The notes beneath the pieces were generated by a model. The model saw only the letters and a list, made by a program, of their open reading frames with translations. It was not told the origin of the DNA and did not search any database. Position numbers and translations under genes: made by a program. This document shows positions 18,862 to 26,466 of a DNA stretch of 64,000 nt, piece after piece (position 1 is the stretch's first letter; every line of letters starts with the position of its first letter). The stretch lies in assembly GCF_004777465.1 (NCBI RefSeq), contig NZ_CP038462.1, positions 744,001 through 808,000 on the forward strand. The letters are read 5' to 3'. This DNA comes from Nocardioides daphniae (GTDB lineage: Bacteria; Actinomycetota; Actinomycetes; Propionibacteriales; Nocardioidaceae).

Positions 18862-19260
18862 TCAGCCCTTCGGGTGCAGGGTGATGCTGAGCGAGTTGAT
18901 GCAGTAGCGGTCGCCGGTCGGGGTGCCGTAGCCGTCGGGGAAGACGTGGCCCAGGTGCGAGCCGCAGCTGGCGCAGCGCACCTCGACGCGCTTCATGCCG
19001 AACGAGTTGTCCTCGATGTACTCGATGGTGTCGGTCACCGGCTGGTAGAAGCTCGGCCAGCCGCAGCCCGAGTGGAACTTGGTGTCGGAGACGAAGAGCT
19101 CGGCGTCGCACGCCCGGCACGAGTAGGTGCCGGTCGTCTCGGTGTCGGTGTACTCGCCCGTGAACGCGCGCTCGGTGCCGGCCTCGCGCAGCACGTGGTA
19201 CTCCTCGGGGGACAGCTGCTCACGCCACTCCGCGTCGGTCTTCTCCACCTTGTAACCCAT
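18862..19260 (-). CDS. msrB: Peptide-methionine (R)-S-oxide reductase MsrB
   Basis: MsrB reduces the R epimer of methionine sulfoxide in proteins. This is a complete 132-aa single-domain protein with the two zinc CxxC pairs (CRACDAELF and CASCGSHLGHVFPDG), the substrate region FHSGCGWPSFYQPV and the catalytic cysteine in RYCINSLS. It is convergent with the SRPBCC gene with only 7 nt between them. The ATG at 19260 has an antiparallel neighbour starting at 19330. Confidence 0.96.
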   Translation of the reverse strand: MGYKVEKTDAEWREQLSPEEYHVLREAGTERAFTGEYTDTETTGTYSCRACDAELFVSDTKFHSGCGWPSFYQPVTDTIEYIEDNSFGMKRVEVRCASCGSHLGHVFPDGYGTPTGDRYCINSLSITLHPKG

Positions 19261-19329
19261 GGCTCCAGCGTACGAGGCGGGGGAAGCGCGGCCCCACTAA
19301 CTGTCGGCGGTCGCTGGTTGTGTTGACCC

Positions 19330-20673
19330 ATGGAAGCGGCCACCCACACCACCGACGCAGCACTGCTACGTGAGCTGGGTGCTCACCGGCAGCTGATCGC
19401 GGCCGCTGAGTCCGAAGAGCTCGAGCTGGTCTACGCGTGGGTGGTCAGCCACCCAGCACTGGGCGAGGGTGGCGTGCTGACGGCTGACGAGTTCCCGGGC
19501 GGCGACGGTACGCCCGGGGTGGCGGCGTTCACCGCCGAACCGTTGGCGGGGGTGCTGCGGGTCTCGCCGGCGGCTGCGCAGGCGTTGCTGGCCGACACGG
19601 TCGACCTGGTGCACCGGTTGCCGCGGTTGTGGGACCAGGTGCAGGCCCTCGAGGTCGCGGTGTGGAAGGCCCGCCGGATCGCGACCGCGACGCGGAGTCT
19701 TTCGTTGGAGGCCGCGCGGTGGGTGGATCGGCAGCTGATCGGCGCTGCGGGGTCGATCGGCGCGGCGGCGTTGGACCGGTTGATCGCGCTTGCGGTCGCC
19801 CGGGTCGACCCCGAGGGCCAGAAGGAGAAGGAAGCCGCCGAGCGTGCGAAGTGGGACGTGGACCTGACCCACCCGCGGGGCTGGGCGGGCACCAGCCAGC
19901 TGACCGCCGTCGGCGACACCGTCGCTCTTGGTGAGGTGAGGGACCGGATCAGCGCCGACGCCGATGCCCTGGCTGGCGCCGGGGACGCTGACGCGGGGTG
20001 TGCGCGGCGGGTGAAGGCGCTGGTGTCGCTCGCTCGCGAAGGTGTCGACCAGCTCGCGTTCGGGTTCGGCGCCGCCGACGCCGCTGCGTCCAAGACCGGT
20101 CGCGGGGCGCCGGGGCAGGCGCTCAAGGTGTACGTCCACGCCTCGTTGGCGGACCTGGCCACGCTGAGCCAGATGGGTGATGACAGCCAAGCCGGCGCAG
20201 AGATGGCGGTCGCCGAGGTGGAGCGGCTCGGACCGATCACCACCGACCTCCTCAAGCAGTGGCTCGGGGTCACGAGGGTGAGCGTCACTCCGGTCCTCGA
20301 CCTCGCCGACACCACCTGGAGCCCACGGCACGACCCGCCGCCACGGATGCGCGACCAGGTGGTGCTGCGGCACCGCGGCTGCGTCTTTCCGTTCTGCGGC
20401 CGCAACGCCCGCTCCGGCGACCTCGACCACGTCGCTCCTTGGGCCCCCGACGACCATGCAACTCCGGGGACCACCCCCGACAACCTCGCCCCGCTGTGCC
20501 GACGCCACCACCGCGCCAAGACCGACGGGCGCTGGCGCTACGTCGTACTGGCCGAACCAACAACCGGCCCGGATGACAGACCGGGCCACCCACCCGACCA
20601 CCTCTGGACCGGCCCCCACGGCCAGACCTTCCTCGTCACCGGCGGCCGGACCATCGCCCTCGGCGACCCCTGA
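19330..20673 (+). CDS. DUF222/HNH endonuclease-domain protein, intact
   Basis: This 447-aa protein is of the DUF222 (13E12-type) family with a C-terminal HNH domain. The DUF222 region spans roughly residues 20-330. The nuclease motif is intact: CVFPFCGRNARSGDLDHVAPW then LAPLCRRHHRAKT, given here as two motifs. It is only distantly similar to the broken copy at 3546-4819. It is isolated between msrB and aztD, with its own terminator. Biochemical function and any mobility are unproven. Confidence 0.88.
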   Translation: MEAATHTTDAALLRELGAHRQLIAAAESEELELVYAWVVSHPALGEGGVLTADEFPGGDGTPGVAAFTAEPLAGVLRVSPAAAQALLADTVDLVHRLPRLWDQVQALEVAVWKARRIATATRSLSLEAARWVDRQLIGAAGSIGAAALDRLIALAVARVDPEGQKEKEAAERAKWDVDLTHPRGWAGTSQLTAVGDTVALGEVRDRISADADALAGAGDADAGCARRVKALVSLAREGVDQLAFGFGAADAAASKTGRGAPGQALKVYVHASLADLATLSQMGDDSQAGAEMAVAEVERLGPITTDLLKQWLGVTRVSVTPVLDLADTTWSPRHDPPPRMRDQVVLRHRGCVFPFCGRNARSGDLDHVAPWAPDDHATPGTTPDNLAPLCRRHHRAKTDGRWRYVVLAEPTTGPDDRPGHPPDHLWTGPHGQTFLVTGGRTIALGDP

Positions 20674-20695
20674 GGCTCTCGCACGCAGGGAAGTC

Positions 20696-20733
20696 GGTGC
20701 ACCCCTCGGGGCGGAGAAGCCGAGGGGCGCACC
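20696..20733. terminator. Terminator hairpin between HNH gene and aztD
   Basis: A 14-bp stem with one G-U type mismatch, GGTGCACCCCTCGG and CCGAGGGGCGCACC around a 10-nt loop, sits between two convergent genes. It could end transcripts from both sides. Confidence 0.65.
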
Positions 20734-20769
20734 GGGTCAGTGAGGGCTCAACGTGCGTTCAACGTGGCT

Positions 20770-22054
20770 TCAGTGGTCGTGCCCGTGGTCGCCCGCGGCG
20801 TCGGCCGCGACGCCCGTGGTCACGACGAGCTCGACGGCCGGGTGCGGCAGGTCGAGGCGGCGTACGACCTCGGCGCGCTCCAGGTCGACGACCACGAGCT
20901 CGTTGGTCAAGGCGTCGCTGACGTAGGCGTACGACCCGGCGACCTCCAGCACGGGACCGGGCTCCTGCCAGTCGTCCTTCTCGCGCCACGGCTTGATCGC
21001 CTGGATGCGGGCGACCTCCTTGCCGGTCTCCTCGTCGAGGACCCGCAGGGTGCCGTCGTACGTGAGGACCACCGCCTCGCCGTGCGGTCCACGGCCGAGC
21101 GAGCGGAACCAGTACGAGCTGCCGAGGTCGGCCGTCCGCAGGGTGTCGGTGCGGGTGTCGAGGAGTCCGACCTGCTCGGGCCGCTCGAGGTCGGCGTCGG
21201 GGTCGACCTTCCAGTCGGTCAGGACGACGGGGGAGTCGGGGTGGCCGGCCAGGTTGCCGGTGCGGACGTACGGCCGGTCGACCTCCACCTTGCGGAACTC
21301 GCCCTTCCGCAGCACGACGGGGCCGTCCTCGCAGCCCAGCACGACGACGACGTCGTCGCCGACGATCGGGGCCGCGGTCGCCTCGCCGTGGACGCCGGGG
21401 CACGCGTCGGTCTCGGCGACCACCTGGCCGTCGCGGATGACCTGCGCGCTCGACCGCTCCTTCTCGGTGCCCTGGGTGGTGAGCAGCGAACCGTCGGCCA
21501 ACGTCAGGGCCACGCCGTGGTGGGGAGCGTCGGTGCGGTGCTCGGCGTAGGCGTCCGGGTCGGTCAGCTCGTCGGTGTCGACGACGCTGATCTCGCCAGT
21601 TCCGTCGGCGAAGAAGGTGGTGCGGCCGGCGTGGGGGACGACGTGGCCGGCGCCCTCAGCCGCGCGGACCTGGTCGAGGAGCCCGGGCGTGAAGGTGCGG
21701 AAGTGGGCGTGGTCGCCGTGCTGGTCGGCGCTCAGGCCGGTGTCGTAGAGGCGGAATCCCGCGTCGCCGGCGATCGCGACGTGCCGGCCGTCGCCGGTCT
21801 CGGAGAGCCGCACGAAGGCGTCGTCCTCGACCGCGTCGAGCGTCTCTCCCGTTTCGGTGTCGAGGAGCAGCAGTCCCTCCGTGTGCGCGACCAGGGCGCG
21901 GGGGACCAGCTTCCTGACCTCGGTGGACTCCGCCCCGGCGGCAGGGCGGTCGCGGGCGGGATCGGGTGAGTCGGTGGTCGTGCCGCAGCTCGTCAGCAGG
22001 GCAAGGGCGCAGAGGCTGGGGACAAGGACATGGCGTGTACGTCGGTGGTTTCAT
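20770..22054 (-). CDS. aztD: Zinc metallochaperone AztD (lipoprotein), frameshifted at the start
   Basis: AztD is an extracytoplasmic beta-propeller protein that delivers zinc to the binding protein of the AztABC transporter. Here ATG 22054 begins MKPPT. A one-base slip near 22040 leads to a signal peptide ending ALALLTSC with a lipobox, then the propeller. Histidine-rich segments fit zinc binding: DQHGDHAHF early and GDHGHDH at the C-terminus. Blades are visible as LLLLDTETGETLD, VLGCEDGPVVLR and ELVVVDLERAEVV. No aztABC genes are in the window, so it is an orphan. A Zur-like box lies just upstream. Confidence 0.85.
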
Positions 22055-22070
22055 GGGCCAGAACCGTACA

Positions 22071-22094
22071 TGACAATGAGAATCATTCTCAATA
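22071..22094 (-). promoter_or_regulatory. Zur/Fur-family operator upstream of aztD
   Basis: The palindrome TGAGAAT-C-ATTCTCA (22077-22091), set in AATGAGAATCATTCTCAAT, matches the general form of actinobacterial Zur boxes. It lies 17-40 nt upstream of the aztD start. The zinc role of the gene favours Zur over Fur. The divergent primase gene starts 69 nt away on the other side. Confidence 0.7.
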
Positions 22095-22162
22095 GGGGTG
22101 GGAGTCAGTGTGGTGCGCGCGCCCGGGAGCCACTGTCGGCCGGTACCTCTAGCGTGGCCTCC

Positions 22163-23239
22163 ATGGCGAAGACGACCGAGGCATACGTGCAGGCTGGCGA
22201 GCGAGAGGTACGCGTCTCGTCGCCCGAGCGGGTGATCTACGAGGCCACCGACGCGACCCCGGAGGACGAAGCTGCAGGTGGCGCAGTACTTCGCCGACGT
22301 CGAGGACGGGCTGATGCGCGCCCTGCGCGACCGCCCCACCGCGATGGAGCGCTGGCCCTCGGGGTGGCGTGAAGGGATGCAGCTGGCCACCGGCCCGCAG
22401 GACAAGGACGCCGACGGCTTCTACCAGAAACGCGTGCCACGCGGCGCTCCCGACTACCTCGAGACGGCCCGCATCACGTTCCCGTCCGGCCGCACCGCCG
22501 ACGAGATGTGTCCGACCGAGATCGCCGTCCCCGTCTGGGCCGCCCACATGGGCACGCTCACCTTCCACCCGTGGCCGGTCCGCCGTGACGACGTCGACCA
22601 CCCCGACGAGCTGCGCATCGACCTCGACCCGCAACCGGGCACCGACCTGCGCGACGCCGTCCGGGTCGCGCTGGTCGCCCAGGAGCTGCTCGCCGACCTG
22701 GGCATGACCGGCTTCGTGAAGACCTCGGGCAACCGCGGCCTCCATGTCTACGTCCGCATCGAGCCGCGCTGGGAGTTCGCCGAGGTCCGCCACGCCGCCA
22801 TCGCCTTCGGCCGTGAGCTCGAGAAGCGCGACGACGGCGTCACCACCGCCTGGTGGAAGGAGGAGCGCGGGGAGAGGATCTTCGTCGACTTCAACCAGAA
22901 CACCCGTGACCGCACCATCGCCTGGCCTACTCCCTGCGCCCGCGGCCCGGCGCGCCGGTCTCGACGCCGCTCGACTGGGACGAGCTCGCCGACCTGACGG
23001 ACCCGGCGCAGCTCAACCTCTTCACCATCCCCGAGCGGCTGGCCGACCGCGGCGACGCGTGGGCGGCGATCGACGACACCGCGTACTCCCTCGAACCGCT
23101 GCTCGAGAAGTGGGCCGAGCATCCCGTCGAGCTCAACTTCCCACCCGACCACCCCAAGATGCCGGGCGAGCCGCCGCGCGTGCAGCCCTCCAAGAAGGTC
23201 GCCTCGCACTGGGACGAGGAGGGCAACCGCATCGAGTGA
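22163..23239 (+). CDS. LigD-type DNA primase-polymerase (PrimPol), frame broken twice
   Basis: This protein is an archaeo-eukaryotic-primase-type polymerase of the LigD polymerase-domain family, used in end joining and gap filling. It reads MAKTTEAYVQAGEREVRVSS in the first frame, shifts near 22263 into VAQYFADVEDGLMRALRDRP, and shifts again near 22924 into SLRPRPGAPVSTPLDWDEL to the TGA at 23237. Key features are the metal-binding DLDPQPGTD and the family motif FVKTSGNRGLHVYVRI. There is no ligase or nuclease domain; ligC lies 6.5 kb downstream, which resembles the PrimPolC-LigC pair of mycobacteria. Confidence 0.87.
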
Positions 23240-23348
23240 GGCGTGACGTGGTCGACGTCACACCAGTTTCTCCAAAGGTCCGCGCGCGCCCGGATCGGGA
23301 CGTACCTTGTGAGAAACCTGCTCGTAACAACCCGTGGGGGGCGGTCCG

Positions 23349-23909
23349 ATGAGGCAGCAGCACAGCAGCGCACGCAGGGTGCGACGTGGGGGAGTGGCCT
23401 TGGCGGTGGCCACCCTCGTCGCGTTGACGGCGTCGGCCTGTGGTGACGACGACGGCAAGGGGGCTGCGAGCGCAGAGGCCTCCGGCTCCTCCGTGAAGGT
23501 CTTCATGGTCGACGACGACGGCAATCTCGTCGGCGTCGAGAAGGAGGTCGACGGGGCCGAGCAGATGCGGCCGCAGGGCCGTGCGCTCGCGGCCGTCAAG
23601 CTCCTCGTCTCCACGACGACCGCCAAGGGCGACAGCCCGCTCAGCCACTGGGGTGGCCGATGTGCCGCCGGCGCCAAGGTCGAGGGTCTGGAGGAGGAGG
23701 GCCGGGTCATCAGCGTGCGCGTCAACGGTCCCGCCGGGGTCATGTGCTCGCGCTCCGGCGCCGAGCTCACCCAGCAGCGCCAGCAGCTGGCGTGGACCGT
23801 CATCGAGAACATGGGCGCCGACCCCAGCACCCCGGTCCGCCTCTACGGGCCCAACCGTGCCGTGATGTGGGAGGACGTCGTGGCGAGCGAGAAGGTCCTC
23901 GCCGACTGA
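23349..23909 (+). CDS. GerMN-domain-like lipoprotein
   Basis: This is a 186-aa secreted lipoprotein. The signal peptide has a basic start RRVRRGG, a hydrophobic core and the lipobox LTASAC. The mature part shows a GerMN-like pattern: VKVFMVDDDGNLVGVEKEV, then ALAAVKLLVS, the phrase RVISVRVNGPAGVMCSRSG and LAWTVIENMGAD. The family name comes from a spore germination protein, but in actinobacteria such domains occur in envelope lipoproteins. ATG 23349 is chosen over an upstream in-frame start because it begins the signal peptide cleanly. Confidence 0.75.
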   Translation: MRQQHSSARRVRRGGVALAVATLVALTASACGDDDGKGAASAEASGSSVKVFMVDDDGNLVGVEKEVDGAEQMRPQGRALAAVKLLVSTTTAKGDSPLSHWGGRCAAGAKVEGLEEEGRVISVRVNGPAGVMCSRSGAELTQQRQQLAWTVIENMGADPSTPVRLYGPNRAVMWEDVVASEKVLAD

Positions 23910-23925
23910 GCACCTGACGGTTCGC

Positions 23926-23941
23926 GGGGCCTTCCGGCCCC
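23926..23941 (+). terminator. Short GC hairpin after the lipoprotein gene
   Basis: GGGGCC-ttcc-GGCCCC forms a 6-bp stem with a stable UUCC loop 17 nt after the stop codon. There is no T tract. Confidence 0.45.
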
Positions 23942-24070
23942 GGCGAGGTCGTCGACCCCCGGCGTCCTGCGGTGACTTCCGCAGGAACGTTGGGGGGTCC
24001 TTCGTTTGAATCCAGTTAAAGTCGAGTAAGTTGCTCGCATAACTCACGGTTCGTTCGAAGGAAGTGCGTC

Positions 24071-24502
24071 ATGGGCCCCGTCATCGGCTACGTCCCCGGT
24101 GTGTTCGACCTGTTCCACATCGGCCACCTCACCATGCTGCGCCACGCCCGGCAGCACTGCGACGTACTGGTCGCCGGAGTGGTCTCCGACGAGGTCTGTC
24201 TGGCCGGCAAGGGGGTGCAGCCCACCGTGCCCGAGGCCGAGCGCGCCGAGATCGTCGAGGCGATCGGCATCGTCGACGCCGTCTACGTCGAGCGCTCCCT
24301 CGACAAGGCCGAGGCCTGGGCGCAGGTCGGCTTCAAGCGCCTCTTCAAGGGCGACGACTGGCGCGGCACCGCCAAGGGCGACGCGCTCGAGCGGCAGATG
24401 CGCGGCCTCGGCGTCGAGCTCGTCTACTTCCCCTACACGATGCACACCTCCAGCACCGCCCTGCGCCGCAAGCTCGGTGTCCCCGGCGAGCGCGTCTCGT
24501 GA
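24071..24502 (+). CDS. Cytidylyltransferase (glycerol-3-phosphate cytidylyltransferase-like)
   Basis: This 143-aa nucleotidyltransferase of the TagD type would make a CDP-linked precursor, usually CDP-glycerol, for teichoic-acid-like polymers. It shows the HxGH motif in FHIGHLTMLRHAR, and the C-terminal motif HTSSTALRRKL occupies the place of the RTxGISTS motif. ATG 24071 has a GAAGGAAG site. An AT-rich promoter-like stretch (about 24000-24058) precedes it. The stop overlaps the GTG of the LicD gene, so the two are coupled. The substrate could also be another polyol phosphate or phosphonate. Confidence 0.85.
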   Translation: MGPVIGYVPGVFDLFHIGHLTMLRHARQHCDVLVAGVVSDEVCLAGKGVQPTVPEAERAEIVEAIGIVDAVYVERSLDKAEAWAQVGFKRLFKGDDWRGTAKGDALERQMRGLGVELVYFPYTMHTSSTALRRKLGVPGERVS

Positions 24503-26174
24503 GCGCCCCCACGGCTGAGCGCACGACGGCCCCGCCGACGCCTGCCACCGGCGTACGCGTGGACGACGCGGGCGTCCTGGTGCCCGGGGCCCCCGGCCCG
24601 TTGGTCCTGCGCGTCGACGGCACCTACGTCTGGTCGTTCACGCCGGCCCGCGACGGACGCCCCGAGCGCGACGGCCTGCTCGTCGCCTGGCCGCCCGTCC
24701 TGCGCCCCTACCTGAAGGGCCGCGCCCGGGTCACCGTCACCGACGTGCCGGGCTCGACGGTGCTCCACGACGCCGAGGTCTCGTTCGGCGGCGGCGCCGG
24801 TCCGGTCGCCATCGTCGACTCCTCGGGCCACCCGCTCTGCGTCGACAAGGTCGGTCACCTCACCCGCTCCTTCGCCGACACCGCCCACGAGGTCCGCGAG
24901 GAGATCCTCCTCGGCACCCAGCGCGCGCTGCGCGACCTGCGCGAGGGCGCCGGCGTCGAGGCCTACCTCAACTACGGCGCGCTGCTCGGCGCGGTCCGCG
25001 ACGGCGCGATGATCGCCCACGACTCCGACACCGACGTCTGCTACGTCTCGAAGCACGAGTCGCCCGCCGACGTCATCGCCGAGTCCTACCGGGTCGAGCG
25101 CGAGATGCTGCGCCGCGGCTGGAGCCTGCTGCGCATGTCGGGGGGTGACATCAAGCTGCTGCTGCCCCTCAGCGACGGCCGCAACTGCCACATCGACGTC
25201 TTCGTCGCCTTCTGGGTCCGGGGCACCTTCTACCAGCTCGGCAACCGCTCGGGGCAGCTCGAGCGCAGCGCCGTGCTGCCGCTGTCGACCATCGAGCTGC
25301 ACGGCCACACGTTCCCCGCGCCCGCCGACCCCGAGGCGATGCTCGCCTTCGTCTACGGCCCCGGCTGGCGGGTGCCCGACCCGTCGTTCACCTACGCCGA
25401 CCCCCGGGCAGGCGTACGCCGCCTCGACGGCTGGCTGCGCGGCTTCCGCACCCACATGGGTCGCTGGACCGAGTTCCACATCGGCCCCGGACGCCAGGTC
25501 CGGCTCCGGCGCAGCCCGTTCGCGGTCTGGGTCCGGCGCCAGGTCGGTGCCGGCGATCCGATCGCCGACATCGGCGCCGGCGCGGGCTGCGACGCCCTCT
25601 TCTACGGTCGCAAGGGTCACCCGGTACGGGCGTACGACTACTCCCGCGTCGCCCGTTCGCGGGCCAGGGGGCTGACCCAGCGCAACTGCGTCGCCGCGCG
25701 CATCGACAAGCTGATCCTCGGTGAGCTGCGGACCGTGCTGCTCACCGGTGCCGAGCTGGCGCGCGACCCGCACCACCTCACGGCCCGCCTGGTCCTCGGA
25801 GCGCTGGAGGACCACGAGCGCGACAACTTCTGGCGGCTGGCCCGGATGGCCCTGCGCGGCAGCGACCGGTCGCTCTTCGTCGAGTTCAGCGCCCGGGTGC
25901 CGGGCGTCGTGGCCGACGACGGCAGCCGGCTCGACACCCCCGGCCCGGACCACCTGGTGCACCGGCTCTCGCCGCGCACCGTACGCCGCGAGGTCGAGGC
26001 CGCCGGCGGTGTCGTCGAGCTCGTCGAGATCGCGCCCGGTCTCGACGTCACCGAGGCCGAGGACCCGGCCGTCTGCCGGATGCGGATCACCTTCCCGCGC
26101 ACGCCGTCACCTCCGCCGTCACCTCCGCCGTCACGCCGACCCCCGCAGCACTGCCCGAGAGGACCCAGCCATGA
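24499..26174 (+). CDS. LicD-family phosphotransferase fused to a SAM-dependent methyltransferase-like domain
   Basis: The product is about 555 aa. Residues 1-110 form a beta-rich leader domain. A LicD domain (nucleotidyltransferase fold; transfers phosphocholine or similar groups from CDP-alcohols to glycans) begins near residue 157 with LNYGALLGAVRDG and the metal site HDSDTDV. Near residue 355 a methyltransferase-like motif I, IADIGAGAGCDALFYGRKGH, starts a second domain. The GTG start overlaps the cytidylyltransferase stop. Near 26100 the frame should shift so that the gene ends at TGA 26172-26174, overlapping the next ATG; the uninterrupted frame would fuse it to the following gene. A 12-nt tandem repeat lies at this junction. 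Confidence 0.75.
26103..26134 (+). repeat. 12-nt tandem repeat in the 3' end of the LicD gene
   Basis: The unit GCCGTCACCTCC is present 2.7 times in direct tandem. In the likely correct frame it encodes repeats of Ala-Val-Thr-Ser. Slippage here could change the length of the C-terminal tail without altering frame. Confidence 0.8.
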
Positions 26175-26445
26175 GCACCAGTCACGCAGCCCCCGCCAGC
26201 CCATCGCCCAGAAGGTCGCCGGCCGCGTGGCCTGGGCCAAGGAGAAGGCGCGCCGCGCCCGCGACCAGCGGCTCGGAGTGCACGCCCGCCTGGCCGCCCT
26301 GGAGGCCGAGGTGCAGGAGAACCGCCACCTCAACCGCCGCATCACCGAGCTCACCGACGTGGTCGGCGAGCTCCTGGTGCCGCTGCACGCCCGCGACGAG
26401 GAGCGCGTCGCCGAGGTGCTGGCGGCCTACCGCAGGAGCATCTGA
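26171..26445 (+). CDS. Small coiled-coil protein, frameshifted near the start
   Basis: A short gene of about 90 codons begins at ATG 26171 with a GAGAGGA site and overlaps the LicD stop. A slip near 26205 joins MSTSHAAPASP to IAQKVAGRVAWAKEKARRAR. The rest is highly charged and helical, with heptad-like spacing in LAALEAEVQENRHLNRRIT and ELTDVVGELLVPLH. Small proteins of this kind (DUF6752-like, from memory) occur in actinobacterial surface-polymer clusters, but I am not certain of the family. It may organise the membrane enzymes encoded around it. Confidence 0.6.
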
Positions 26446-26466
26446 GCGCTGCTCACTTCTCCCTGC

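Noticed and set aside
23243..23261. GTGACGT-ggtcg-ACGTCAC as an operator or terminator
   Set aside because: Only 7 bp, no clear positional reason, and common by chance at this GC content.
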